Shown: in pieces, positions 9,501-21,393 of the stretch
How positions within the stretch are numbered: the first letter of the stretch is position 1
Layout of the letters: the number at the start of each line of letters is the position of its first letter
Origin: Steromphala cineraria
Lineage: Eukaryota > Mollusca > Gastropoda > Trochida > Trochidae
Length of the DNA stretch: 64,000 bases
Assembly (NCBI GenBank): GCA_916613615.1
Contig: OU744720.1
Span: 73,931,338 to 73,995,337 of the forward strand
Direction of reading: 5' to 3'
Program-made: the position numbers and the translations under genes
Notes under the pieces: generated by a model
The model's database searches: none
Told to the model about the DNA's origin: nothing
Seen by the model: the letters and a program-made list of their open reading frames with translations, nothing else

Positions 9501-12500
9501 AGAACATGCACAGCCTCACATATTTTCTCCTTCTTACACTCATCAACCTAGTGCTATCTCTACAGTCTCACCCTCTAACCCACACGTCTCGAGTGCTCCT
9601 TTACAGCAAGAGCCAGTGTATATTGCTTCAGCTACAACATTACTTTATAAGAACACCATTTCTTTGAAGGTCAGGCAGGTTAAAACTACCGCTTTGGTGG
9701 ACACTGGAGCGAGTATATGTTGTATTCATTCAAAATTCCTAGACAAAATAGGTATTTCAGAAAAATATTATGAAAAAACATCATTAACTGAAGTCATTGG
9801 TGTTGGGGGTGAACGTCATTTCGTCCTCGGAACAGTCACAACAACTGTCAAAATTAACAACATTAATTATTCTCAAAAATTTCATGTCTTCTCTTCTCTT
9901 CATCATACAATCATACTTGGCATGGATTTCCTTGAAACTAACCAAGCTAACATTGATTTTGTTTCTAAAACACTCACCCTTCATGCAGGTTTGCACTCAG
10001 TCTCATTCGTAGAGACTAATGTTGGTCTTGCAAGACCTCGCAAGACAGTCACCATTCCAGCTCATTCTGAAGCAGATATCCCAGTCAAGCTATCCAGATG
10101 TTCAACACATGAGACTGTTATTCTTGAGCCCTTACCTGGCCTCGACGTGCTGAACTTACAAGGCGCCAAGTGTCTCATACAGAACACAAAAGGTAAGGCT
10201 TGCATGCGATTTCTCAATCCTTCAGATTCTCCTGTCACACTCAGCTGTCGACATATTGTTGCATCGGCTTCTACTGTTGATGTAAACTCTATTGCTTCTT
10301 TAGTCTCAGAATCTTCACCTTCAACTCAGATCAATTCTGTTACTGCATGTAACACTGGTTCGACGGACACTCTATCCTTCAATCTTAGTGATTCTGATCT
10401 CACTGAGGAGCAGAAACTTCAACTAGAGTGCTTCCTTCGCTCTCAAAAATCAGTGTTTGCACAAGATTGGTCAGAGTTAGGCAAAACTCACTTTCATGAA
10501 CATCGCATAGAAACTGAAGATGTTCCTCCTATCAGACGAACCTTCTATCGTCAATCTCCCGAGGTGAAGCAAGAATGTGCTAGGCAAGTTCAGAAAATGT
10601 TAAATGCAGGCATTATAGAACCTAGTTCATCAGAGTGGCAAAGTCCAGTTGTCATGGTGAAAAAATCTGATGGTACTTTTCGTTTTGCTGTAGATTACAG
10701 AAGGCTCAATGATGTAACTAAACCAATATTTTTTCCTCTTCCTCGTTTTGATGATGTAATTGATGCCATTGGTGAAAACCATAGCAACATGTTTTCAGTG
10801 CTAGATTGTGCTAGTGGATTTTGGCAGATACCACTTCATCCTGAAACTAAACATAAATCTGCGTTCATTACGCAGCAGGGCATCTTTGAATTCAACCGTC
10901 TTCCTTTTGGCCTTAAAAATGCACCAGCAGCATTTCAGCAAACAATCTCAAGAGCTCTCCAAGAAATGAATTGGAAGTTCATTTTGGTCTATGTAGATGA
11001 CATCATAGTTTATTCCAAAAAATTTACGGAACATCTTCATCATCTAAAATGTGTCTTTGCAAAACTTAAAGAAGCAGGTCTTACCCTGAAGCCAAGTAAA
11101 TGTAGATTTGCAGCAAAGAAAGTCACTTATCTTGGGCATATTTTTAGCAAAGACGGCATTGAAGTTGATCAATCCAAAATTGAAACTGTAAACAAAATTC
11201 CACAACCTAAAAACGTTCATGATACACGTCAATTTTTAGGCTTAGCTTGCTACTATCGGAAGTTTGTTCCAAATTTCTCCAAAATTGCTTCACCTCTATA
11301 CAATCTTCTTCAAAAGGACACTCCTTTTATTTGGTCTCCATCTTGCCAATCCTCCTTCGTTAAGCTTAAGGAAGCATTAACTTCTGCTCCTATTCTTTCT
11401 TATCCTGATCCTGAAAAACCCTACATCCTAACCACAGATGCTTCTTCATCAGCCATTGGTTATATTCTCGGTCAAAGGGATCCTTCAGGAAAAGAAACTG
11501 TTATCTGTTATGGAGGTCGTGCCCTTCATGCATCAGAAAGAAAATGGGGAATAACTCAGCTAGAATGCTTAGCAGTGCTTGAAGGAATCCGAACCTTCCG
11601 TGTTTATCTTGCCTCCAGGAAGTTCAAAGTCTACACTGATCATAGTGCTCTCAAATGGCTGAAGAACATCAAAGCTGAGACAGGTCGTCTTGCTAGGTGG
11701 TCTTTGATGCTTCAGGAGTATGATTTTGACATTGAGCATCGACCTGGCAAATCAAACACAAATGCTGATGCACTATCTAGATTGACCTACCCTTCTCTTA
11801 CTTCTGCTCCAGACACAGAAGACTTTCCAGCTCCTCCTGTTTCTTCTGTCAGTTCTTCAATCAATTCGGTCACAGCAACCAAAGAACAACATACAGAAAT
11901 AGTAGCTTCTATAACCATGGTTGATAATACCACACATCAAACATCAGATGACACATCATCTTCACATCAGGACATACCTGATATTCTACCAGATTCATCG
12001 GCTGAATCTGAACCACTTCAAGTAGACTTTGTCTATCTCAATGAGACAGCATCTCCTGGTCCCTTCGTATATGCTCTAGACACAGATATCAACGACAATG
12101 ACCTAGCTAAGAGACAGAGAAGTTCTACTGACTTGAAACCAATCATTGATTTCATTGAGAAAGATGAGATTCCACCCGACTACACTCCAGCACAAGTCAA
12201 AGGTCTTCAAGGTCGTGCCCAAGAATATGACCTTAGGGATGGTATTCTCTATCACTTCTTTCAACCCAAACACCGAGGTAATAAAGGAAACCGTGTTCCA
12301 ATGATCACACAGCTAGCAGTCCCATTAAAAGACAGAAAGGACTTGTTGTATTCCTTTCACGACGCAAAAGCCGGCGGATCTCACTTTGGCCGTGACTCCA
12401 CTCGACAATCCATCATGGCAAAGTACTATTGGCCGGGTTTGTACCAGGATATTGAAGATTATGTCAAATCCTGTGATGTTTGTCAGCGATCGAAAAGGCT

Positions 12501-13965
12501 CACTCATGCCAAACCAGCACCATTGGTTCCCTTGCCAATAGAAGATACTTTTTCCAGACTCCATGTTGACATACTTGGTCCGCTTCCAAAAACCAATGAA
12601 GGCTACAAATATATTCTAGTAGCAGTGGATTCCTTCTCCCGTTGGATTGAAGCCTTTCCTTTACAGACCCAAGAAGCAACAGAAGTAGCTAAAGTACTCT
12701 TCAGAGAGATCTTCTCAAGGTATGGTGCTCCACGATCCATCCTAACAGACAGAGGTCGCCAGTTTACATCTAAATTGGTCAATGCTATCTGTGAGATCTT
12801 CGAGGTCAAACATCTTCACACCAGCTCTTATCATGCTCAATGCAATGGAATGGTTGAAAGGCGAAACGCAACAATCGCTCAGGCTCTAAAGTCCTACTGT
12901 CAACCAGACCAGAAGAACTGGGCTGATGTCTTACCATTTGTTCTTATGTCCATGAGAAATGTTCCTTGTCAGTCAACCGGGTTCTCACCTCACTACCTCA
13001 TGTTTGGAAAAGAAATGCATCTTCCATTTGACACATCTCTGCTGCCTAAAGCATCCTTAGGCAAAGATGCTGAAATTCATCTGAAAACTCTCATCGAAAA
13101 TCTTAAGGTTGCAAAAGCCATTGCTCGTGACAACATGGAAGTCAGTCAAGAAATTGACAAAGAGCACAAAAACATAAAATCCAAAGAACCATCTTTTATG
13201 GTTGGCCAACAGGTCTACCTTCACAACACAGCAATAGGCATAGGCCTATCGCCTAAGTTGGCACAACCCTGGAAAGGTCCATACTATATCACTTCAGTTG
13301 GACCAAACTACACATACAAGATTCGTAGGTGTTCAGACAATGCTGAACACAAATCTCCTGTCCATGCGAATCGTCTTAAACTAGTGGTCCTTAGGGCTGA
13401 TAAACAGCCACCAGAACCACGACCAGACACCTCTGGTACAGCGGCACCAGCGCCTGCTCAAACAACTACAGGTCAGCACCCTGACTGTAATTCTTCACCT
13501 CCGGCCAACGCCACGGATGGTGAGCCTGCATCATCTACAAATGATGATTGCAACCTTCCAACAGGCTTATCTTCAACTAAGCTAAAGAGCAATTCTTCTG
13601 CTCAAAATTCTTCGAGCACATCCAATGCTCAATCTTCAACCAGCACACCTGCTGCACAATCTACAAAGAGCGTCCAAACCGCTCCACCTGCACAAACTGC
13701 ACCACCAGCACCAGGCACATCCTCCTCCACACAAAATGCACAAACTACTGCACGGTCTCTAGAAGCCTATCCAGTAGATAAGGTTCTACGGTCAAAACTT
13801 ATTCATGGCGTTCGCCATTATCTTCTTAAATGGCTTCACTTTCCCACGCCAACATGGGAACCAGAACAGAATGTAGGTCCAGGTCTTAAAGCAGACTTTC
13901 ATATCAGAAAAACAAATTCTGGCAAACGGCGCAAACGCCAACAGAAACCAAAATATTTCTATTAA
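9457..13965 (+). CDS. Pol polyprotein (PR-RT-RNaseH-IN-chromodomain), by readthrough
   Basis: 1502 sense codons follow the gag TAG in the same frame (residues numbered from 9457). There is no ATG near the start, so expression as a Gag-Pol readthrough product is expected. Visible in order: aspartic protease (DTGA, D82); reverse transcriptase (FAVDYRRL; D450; YVDD with D514, D515); Ty3/gypsy-type RNase H (TTDAS, D661; YTDHSALKWL); integrase zinc finger (H968, H976, C1006, C1009) and D,D35E core (D1038, D1098, E1134); a GPY/F-like segment (PWKGPYYI); a low-complexity S/T/P/A/Q-rich spacer (about 13405-13758); and a C-terminal chromodomain (about 1436-1487). All catalytic residues are present with no frame breaks. 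It processes Gag, copies the RNA and integrates the DNA. Confidence 0.93.
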   Translation, partial: GLVPVSQVPTPGVRQEHAQPHIFSPSYTHQPSAISTVSPSNPHVSSAPLQQEPVYIASATTLLYKNTISLKVRQVKTTALVDTGASICCIHSKFLDKIGISEKYYEKTSLTEVIGVGGERHFVLGTVTTTVKINNINYSQKFHVFSSLHHTIILGMDFLETNQANIDFVSKTLTLHAGLHSVSFVETNVGLARPRKTVTIPAHSEADIPVKLSRCSTHETVILEPLPGLDVLNLQGAKCLIQNTKGKACMRFLNPSDSPVTLSCRHIVASASTVDVNSIASLVSESSPSTQINSVTACNTGSTDTLSFNLSDSDLTEEQKLQLECFLRSQKSVFAQDWSELGKTHFHEHRIETEDVPPIRRTFYRQSPEVKQECARQVQKMLNAGIIEPSSSEWQSPVVMVKKSDGTFRFAVDYRRLNDVTKPIFFPLPRFDDVIDAIGENHSNMFSVLDCASGFWQIPLHPETKHKSAFITQQGIFEFNRLPFGLKNAPAAFQQTISRALQEMNWKFILVYVDDIIVYSKKFTEHLHHLKCVFAKLKEAGLTLKPSKCRFAAKKVTYLGHIFSKDGIEVDQSKIETVNKIPQPKNVHDTRQFLGLACYYRKFVPNFSKIASPLYNLLQKDTPFIWSPSCQSSFVKLKEALTSAPILSYPDPEKPYILTTDASSSAIGYILGQRDPSGKETVICYGGRALHASERKWGITQLECLAVLEGIRTFRVYLASRKFKVYTDHSALKWLKNIKAETGRLARWSLMLQEYDFDIEHRPGKSNTNADALSRLTYPSLTSAPDTEDFPAPPVSSVSSSINSVTATKEQHTEIVASITMVDNTTHQTSDDTSSSHQDIPDILPDSSAESEPLQVDFVYLNETASPGPFVYALDTDINDNDLAKRQRSSTDLKPIIDFIEKDEIPPDYTPAQVKGLQGRAQEYDLRDGILYHFFQPKHRGNKGNRVPMITQLAVPLKDRKDLLYSFHDAKAGGSHFGRDSTRQSIMAKYYWPGLYQDIEDYVKSCDVCQRSKRLTHAKPAPLVPLPIEDTFSRLHVDILGPLPKTNEGYKYILVAVDSFSRWIEAFPLQTQEATEVAKVLFREIFSRYGAPRSILTDRGRQFTSKLVNAICEIFEVKHLHTSSYHAQCNGMVERRNATIAQALKSYCQPDQKNWADVLPFVLMSMRNVPCQSTGFSPHYLMFGKEMHLPFDTSLLPKASLGKDAEIHLKTLIENLKVAKAIARDNMEVSQEIDKEHKNIKSKEPSFMVGQQVYLHNTAIGIGLSPKLAQPWKGPYYITSVGPNYTYKIRRCSDNAEHKSPVHANRLKLVVLRADKQPPEPRPDTSGTAAPAPAQTTTGQHPDCNSSPPANATDGEPASSTNDDCNLPTGLSSTKLKSNSSAQNSSSTSNAQSSTSTPAAQSTKSVQTAPPAQTAPPAPGTSSSTQNAQTTARSLEAYPVDKVLRSKLIHGVRHYLLKWLHFPTPTWEPEQNVGPGLKADFHIRKTNSGKRRKRQQKPKYFY
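13762..13917 (+). other. Chromodomain at the C-terminus of Pol
   Basis: The segment AYPVDKVL...YLLKWLHF...TWEPEQNV matches the HP1-type chromodomain pattern (Y.VE.IL...YLVKW.G....TWEP..N). The three aromatic-cage positions appear kept: Y1438, W1459 and F1462. In chromoviruses this domain is thought to guide integrase to methylated histone H3; that role here is inference. Confidence 0.8.
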
Positions 13966-14435
13966 ATGCCATTCCTGCTTAATCATATTGTCTTCATCTA
14001 ATCTTGAGAACCAACCTTCATTGGAGTTACTGAAAGACATACAGGTTCACCTGTGTCTCATAGTGCTCGAGGATGCTGATCACATTCTCATAAATAAACG
14101 GTCTTTGACTAACATACTGATGATTGTTCTCTTCTCAAATTTTTTACTTCTAGTCACATTCAAGACTTCCTATTCATATGCTCATGCAACTAACACGTTC
14201 TTTCACACCATAATTTATCAACAACCCTAACCTGATATTGACTTAATCAATTCTACCAAAGTTCAACCTTTGCTACATTCACTTTTGTGTAACTTATATT
14301 GTTCTACTGTGATTTTATGTCCGCTTCCAATATTTTGCTCCATGTTTCCATCTCCTGGATTCTAACCCAGACGATTGTTAACTATTTTAACCTCTAAATG
14401 TGTAATTATTTCATGCTTTCGTGGTCGAAACCTTC
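13966..14435 (+). other. Retrotransposon 3' untranslated internal region
   Basis: Between the pol stop and the polypurine tract, with no envelope-like ORF. The short open frames have no signal peptide, transmembrane segment or recognisable motif. Confidence 0.7.
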
Positions 14436-14447
14436 GAGAAAGGGGGG
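14436..14447 (+). promoter_or_regulatory. Polypurine tract
   Basis: GAGAAAGGGGGG lies three bases upstream of the 3' LTR. This is the standard place and composition for the primer of plus-strand DNA synthesis. Confidence 0.9.
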
Positions 14448-14450
14448 TAT

Positions 14451-15932
14451 TGTCACAGACAAGTCTATCCTTTAATATTGTTATAAATTTCAACTGGTGA
14501 ATTCACATGATGCAACCGGTCATTCACAGCAGTTCGACCATTGCCTCAGGCAGTGTGCACTCAAGCAACAACGATTTGATATCTATCTTATATAATATTT
14601 TACAAACCTATCAATGTATACGTCAGTTATCTCTACCACATGCCACCGTATTGCATATTTCTTGGACATTGATTGCTTGGATACAGATGTGATTAACATC
14701 GTCGTGTGTGTATATAAAGCGCTGGAAATTCTACCTAGGCACTTTATATCTGCACTTCGAAATACAACATCAACTCTCATCTGTGTCCAGGTAAGCAATG
14801 CTCTTCTATGTTGTTATGTTACCTTAAATGTCTATTGTAAATACTGCAATTGTTTTAACTGGTTGTAACAATTATATGGCAACTAATTTGTATTATATTT
14901 CTATTTATCATCATTCTTATATATGTCTTGCACTTAGTTGTAACTGTGTACAAAACTTGCGTTAGTTGATTATGTTTGTTAGCATTTAATTTATATCAAA
15001 CACCCTGAGTGAATTATATACAAATATCTGCTTTCATTAAGATCAACCTTCAAGTTCTCACATGTGTTACTTAGATGTTCTTATATATTAAAATGAGAGT
15101 CCGTCAGCATTCGGCCAAGTCTGTGTAGCACTTTATAAAACCTACTGTATAATCATTCACAAGTAAATTCGTCCTACCGCATTTACTGTATAAAGCATTG
15201 CATTAGGTCAAAATTAAAGTGTTTATTAATATCTTCATTTAATAATAATTGTGTATAACCTTTACACAATGTTCAAATTGTAATGTATCATTCAGATCAT
15301 AGTAAATGCATCATAACGTATCAACTGTTCAAATTATAGCTTAAAGTGGTTATTTATATCATCATATATTTTGATACAATGCTAATTGCATATTACCTAA
15401 ACATACTGATCAAAGTGTAATATGTTATTTAAAACAAAGAAATGCGCCCTGCCGTATTTACTGTAATAACAGCCTAGATTATCACGTTATGTACATGTAC
15501 TTAGTATAACACTTAACATGTTATATTAAATGTATTTAACATTTAAATCACAGTAAATGCGCCCTACCGTATTTACTGTATCAACCTGTAATGTGAATTG
15601 ATAGTTTAAAATGTTGACTTATATCAACATTTATTTGAGACTTTAATATTTAATAAGTACATATGTTTTCATGTTATTCTTATGTATTATTTGAAATTGT
15701 AATGATTCATATTGTATAAATGACTTTATATCTGCACTTCGAAATACAACATCAACTCTCATCTGTGTCCAGGTTATCTTTGGGATTATCCTCCTGAGGC
15801 TCAGTGTGCTCGACCGTGTGACAGCTAATTTCCCCGATTAAATGTCCACATAAAACTCCATCCCACATCACTTCAACGTGATAAAACATCGAAGTTTGTC
15901 GACACCAAAAAGAAGACAAACAACTCGATGAA
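14451..15932 (+). repeat. 3' long terminal repeat (1482 bp)
   Basis: Matches 6648-8130 base for base apart from a 4-A instead of 5-A run and G/C at 15901/15906, where the 5' copy has A/T. It is followed directly by the ACATG duplication (15933-15937). Confidence 0.95.
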
Positions 15933-15937
15933 ACATG

Positions 15938-18900
15938 TAAGCTATACAGAAATATGATAATGTAAAGAACATTGATATGAAAGTCACATGGCAGAAGAAT
16001 TAAATCTGGAAAGGTGAAAGAGTGGATAATGAAAGGATCCAATATGTATCACAACTCGTGGGGCCGATATTACCGGGGTACACTAAATTTCAGTCTCTGA
16101 AAATGAAAATACATGTTAAATGCAGCTTTCTACTATTAAACTTGAAAGGAGCCCACTGAAGCTGTTCATTTTCCTGAAACTGCAGTGAGCTAGACTTGCT
16201 TCAATAATATAGACTTGTGTGGGTCTTTAAGTATATTTTGTTTCAGGGGCTGTTAGACAGACTAGGCCGATATAGTACATCAAGGAAATATGATTTAGAA
16301 ATGGTAAGAAAAGGATAAATAAAAATGATAATGAGAAGACAAGAGGCAGACGGACAGACAGACAGGTAACATTACCATCTCACCATGTGCCTATACTTCA
16401 AACAGTGTCTTTAAAACAAAAAGACAAGCTATGTCATAGAACTGAAAATACCGTTGAAGAATTATAAAAATCTTTAATGGTTCCGCATACAGGTACAATT
16501 AAAACTGTTGCACAACAATGGTAACATTGGAATTGAAAGTTGACATAGGAAAACTGTCAGGACCTTAAGCAAAGCAGAACACATGTGTTTATAATAATGT
16601 TTGAGAAGACAAACCCTAAAGCAACAAAAGTAAAGGAGCCTTCTTGAGTCTAGAAAATGTTGGCAAATCTAGATGCCTCAGCTTTGGTATTAAGTATTCT
16701 TCAGGACTCCTTTCTGTTTAATTACTAATCGAGGTAAGACAATGAAATGATGATATTGAAACGAAAGATTATAATAGAATTTAGTTAAAGGGGAACGCCA
16801 CATGATGTTCAAATGAAATGTATGAAACATTTGGTAATTATCATATTGATCTAATGATTTACAATAAGATTTAGCTATATTGAAGATTAAACAAGTACCA
16901 ACTCATAAGATATTGAAGAGGCAAGATCAAGTAGTTGATGATGATTGTAACATATTTATCACTTGGTGATATTTGTCTGGATGATAATGTATTTATGAAT
17001 CTGAGAATTATAATCAATAAGCAGATAGACATAATAAAAAAATATAACTTTACGAAATCTTCGAGCTTATTTGTTGAATAAAGAGAAAAGTGAAAACAAG
17101 AACCATGATTATTATGTGAAATGGCTTTCACCATACTAGATAATGATCATCAGATGATTTATGTTGTTATTTAACCATATGGATTACCCGTGTGTTGATC
17201 ATTGGAGTAATTAGCCATGTATTGATTAAATGTCAACAGAATAAGTCACTATCAGCTGTTTATGACAATTACGAGATGGATTAGGTTTACACCAATCATC
17301 ACTAGACTACCGACCAGATGCTATTGAGCGTATTCAACTCTTCCTCACAATACGCCATTAGCACTGGCCAGTTCACATAATACAAACTGGTCTTACGATC
17401 AAATAGGAAATTATCGGTATTAATCTCACGTTAGTATATAAATCCGACAATGTATGTGCTACACGATTCCATATGTCCGCTACATGAGAGAATATTCGTA
17501 ATGAGTGACATTATCCATAGATAACTCGGTTATGTAAAGGGATTGTTAGACTAACATTAAGTCTCAAAAGTATTTTTTTCAATATTGACAATATTTTCAA
17601 ACTTTTCATGTAATATAAAACTAAATGGAGCCCAGAAGATGTAACTTAAGAGGTGAGAAATCTAGACTTGCTATAGTTTAGTAGACTTGGTTGGTCATCA
17701 ACTGAATACTTTTGCTTTAGGGTATGGATGACAGACCAAGGGACTGTCAATTGGTATTATCAGATGACAACTGATTTCGTTTGTAATACATTTTCTGAAA
17801 ATGTGTTGGAAGTCAAGTTAAATTCCCAGAAATTACTAAGCTGGTCATGTTCGTTGCTCAATCGATGATAAATGCACAACCTCTTGCGTCCTCACTATAT
17901 AATGTTACGAAGACATTCACACTGTGTTGCAAGTTAACTTGTCAACATCTATTCAAATTCGCCTAAAATGTAAATTCTAACACATAACAAATGGATGTAT
18001 CATTACGTTAAAAGAGACAAAAAGGAAATTTTGAGGCTTAAACGACAATAAGTGTCTCGATCGTTAAGGTTACCTTTAGGAGAAACTTTTGTTAAATGAA
18101 ACACAAGTAAAAGTAAATTCATTCAGATCAATTTTCGTATTAGCCAAAATAAAAATCAGTGGTATGTTTTCGTATGTGCACATGTGCAAGCATCACTTGT
18201 ACCAAGTAATGATTATTTCGGTACGAGTTACAGTATATCATCATCTCTGACGTAAAACAAATTGATCGTGGTATCACTATGAAAGCTTATCACAGGAAAA
18301 GCAGGTCGTTTTAGGGTTATTTGTATGTCTTGCATATGAAGAAGAAGGCGAAGAAGAAAGATAATTATTCAAGTGTCAATCAATGAATCAAATGACAAAA
18401 ACAAATATTACATTTGAAAGTGTGCCAAAATTGTTATTTGTGAAAAATTTGCTCCGTATGGTCACATGGCACAAATTATCACAGGGACGATCGACCTTAT
18501 TTTTGTGAAGGCCATTTTGTTTTCGGGTACGGAAACGTCAGAGTCACAAAAGGCGATGATTACTGACACCCTCGCCATTGGTCAGATATCGTAACAATGA
18601 ACAGAGCAGTATCGTCCGTTATCAATGTAAACTGACCAATCACAGCCATGGAGACAAATCTGGGTTTGGTTGGTTGCAAAAGCCACAATAAGGCAATACT
18701 GATTGAAGTCTGAACTTGTCATAATAATGAGTATTTCTTCTGAAGGAAACAATTTCAAGCTCCAATGGTGCTGCGAGTGACTGTGGTGTCGTCTACACTG
18801 AGCCTAATCCTTTTTGTGTGCTGATTTATACCGTAGTATTTGACCAGGGAACTTTCTCAGAGCTTATTATGTTTGCCAATCTAGCTAAAACATTTGTTAA

Positions 18901-21060
18901 GGGTCTGCGTGTTGAGGGCTATCTTATGCATTTTACATGAGGGAGAAATAAGAGCGAGAAAATGAACCATGCTTGGTCTTGGCGTCTTAACGATGCGCGT
19001 TACGATTCCGCACACGTTCGTTTGCTATCAAACACCAACACAAACCGAGGGGTAATTCTATACCAATTTGTCGCCTTCTCTCCATAGAAACCCGGTTAAA
19101 TCAAGTACAAATAAAATTCAATTCTAATCTACGAAGTGTTTAAAGGAAAAGACGGAAATGAAAAAGTTCCGTGTTTTCATACATGGCGGAGCACAAGAAA
19201 AGATAACTCATGAATAGTTTGCTTTAACTGAACATGAAAAGCAGTTTACCGGGGTAACATAAGCAAGGTGATCTCGCCATTGAATCAAACAACAAGGAGG
19301 TACATATTTTTCTCAAGAGGCATAATTGAATTTCTATTTTCAATACGCTCTCCCAAGTTGCTCTGAAACCCCAGAACGTATTACCATAATCGACAGACAA
19401 TGACTACTGGCGAGTATTTGTACACAGTCCCACGTGAAAGAGGGTCAACGGAGACACAAAAGAAAGGTATAAAAGACTTGCTTGAAGGGTGCGATACTCA
19501 CTCCAACCAGGAAAATACAGCTACTTAGAGTGACACTCGAGAGATGGTTTTGTCTCAACTTGATCCGTGATTATGAGATGCCTTCAAGTGGATTTACACT
19601 CGAATAAGGTTCAAGGTCAAACATTGCCGCGAAGGTCAACTATCGAATACTAAGCACTTACAATGGAGAAGTTGCAAAATATCGCTTTATTTATTTCAAA
19701 TTTCTAATTTCTAATCTAACTGATATTTTTCTATAATAAAGTGACCTTAGGAAATGTCTTTGGAGATAAAATCTCAATCTCAGACAATTAATATTTCTGA
19801 GAGTATTTAATTACTTGGTTGATTCATCCAAATTAATTGAAATTGCCTTTAAATAAATTTCCGTTTTGCTGGGAAGGGTCTTTGTGTTGTTGACAACTTT
19901 TTATTCATTTGTCAAGTTCATATTCTTCTTCTTTTATATGCAAGAAAATATATTTCATCTAAATATCATAATATTCCATTTCTTTATAATTCATCTAGCA
20001 ACGTTAACATAAATTGCTATGTATTTCGGTTCTGGTTAGTAAACTTATACAACATTAGATATAAATTTCTTATTAAAGTCATATCCGTATATGGAAACCT
20101 TTTAAATACTGTATGAGGATTATAACGTTGTTGATCGCACGATCATAATCTTCTTCTGACGTTATCACGATACATATTTCATTCAATGCATACTTCGGGC
20201 AATTATTGTACTAACGAAATTAAATCTATTCCTTCAGTTTGTTCTCACGACTTACGTTATGGCATTTTGGGTTGGTAAACATGTTTTATAAAGACAAACA
20301 TGTATTAGATAATAACGTTTTAATTCCCTTTTCACGTTGATATTCCTATCCTGGTAAAGATAAGATCTATATCTGTATATGTTAGAGGTAGAATGTTTAA
20401 ACAACTGACGACCATCACATGCAATCTATCAAAATGCACACTACAAATAAGTGTATAACCTGTGAAAATTGAAAATAACGTATTGAACTGTGGTTTTATG
20501 ACGTCAAAAACATAATCATACGGTAAATCGCGCTACAACAATCGTTGCTAGGCAGAAGTAATATGTGCACATGTGCTCATGTTGAAAATATGACATAACT
20601 TATTTTCAACCCTATAGGTATTGATTGTAGCTACGATCGGTTTGAGGAACAAGGCCCAGGTCGGTATTACGTTATGAAGATAGGTTCCCGGAGACAAATG
20701 ACATCTGAGTTATTCAATGTAAACTGAAGACTAATTTGATGAATTCCTAACGTCTTCGGCAGGAATAACCTCACAGATTTAAGATAAAAAGCTTTTATAA
20801 AGATCAAACGGCTTGTCACTGATTAAATAACTTTTCAATCTTACACAAACCACGAATCTAACCACATCCTTCCGTTTGTGTACAAGCCTCGATTCAGGTT
20901 AATACGGGTAATGACAGATCCATATGATGACGTCACGAAACGCTAATTACACCACTTAGGTTAGTTGTTCGTTATGTGTTCACTCTCGCTTTAACCATTT
21001 GGTGACCAAGCATTATTGGGTCATATGTAAAAGTTTCAATATTCAAGATTTTAGAGTGTA
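15938..21060. other. Intergenic; no gene recognised
   Basis: No ORF resembles a protein. The sequence is AT-rich with short simple repeats (GACAGACAGACAG near 16350; a GAAGAAGAAGGCGAAG patch near 18340). A more GC-rich, complex patch at about 18500-18700 could be regulatory, but nothing specific supports this. At 16791 TTAAAGGGGAACGCC resembles a MITE end, but no partner end was found. Confidence 0.45.
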
Positions 21061-21074
21061 AGAAGAAGGTGAGA

Positions 21075-21393
21075 TGAGGTGGGGTGATGTGCGGTTTATC
21101 GCCGCTTTTAAGAGTATTTCACTTATATCGCGGCTTCTAGTTTTATTGCAGGGAGAAAGCCCGCAACACTATTGTGGCTATGAATTGCGGTGAAACCTGC
21201 GAGTATCGACTGGAACTAGCAGCCATGGGTGGTACTTTACTGAAATTCAGTGTAGCATTGCACCCAAACCTGACTGCGTGTAGAACAGTTCTCTACTGCA
21301 GACAAAGTTGCCGAGCCCCTGGCGGGATTCGAACCACGGACCTCCTGATCCGAAGCCGAACGCGCTATCCACTGCGCTATCCCGCCCCAAAGG
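21075..21393 (-). mobile_element. tRNA-derived SINE (minus strand)
   Basis: Read on the minus strand, a tRNA-like head begins near 21391: box A-like GATAGCGCAGTGGATAGCGC, an Arg(TCG)-like loop CTTCGGA, and box B GGTTCGAATCC (about 21323-21333). The T-stem does not pair well and there is no matching acceptor stem, so it is a SINE head, not a working tRNA gene. The body runs left to a tail containing AAAAGCGGCGATAAACC (about 21097-21115). A related tail occurs at 43940-43958. It would be transcribed by RNA polymerase III from the internal boxes and mobilised by a LINE. Confidence 0.75.

Larger units (their letters stand above)
6643..15937 (+). mobile_element. Complete Ty3/gypsy-type LTR retrotransposon with chromodomain
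   Basis: The element (6648-15932, about 9.3 kb) is flanked by the 5-bp duplication ACATG at 6643-6647 and 15933-15937. Order: 5' LTR, primer-binding region, gag, in-frame UAG, pol (protease, reverse transcriptase, RNase H, integrase, GPY/F-like region, chromodomain), polypurine tract, 3' LTR. RT and RNase H precede integrase, which is the Ty3/gypsy (Metaviridae) order. No envelope gene is present. Both ORFs are uninterrupted and the LTRs differ by two substitutions and one indel, so the insertion is very recent and probably still able to move. It lies about 20 kb upstream of, and in the same orientation as, the Groucho/TLE gene. Confidence 0.95.

Noticed and set aside
13966..14435. Envelope gene after pol
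   Set aside because: Only short frames with no signal peptide, cleavage site or membrane anchor.
16791..16806. Possible extra MITE end (TTAAAGGGGAACGCC)
   Set aside because: Resembles family A termini for only a few bases, and no inverted partner was found nearby.
21315..21392. Functional tRNA-Arg gene on the minus strand
   Set aside because: Box A and B and a TCG-type loop are present, but the T-stem and acceptor stem do not pair and the sequence continues into a SINE body.
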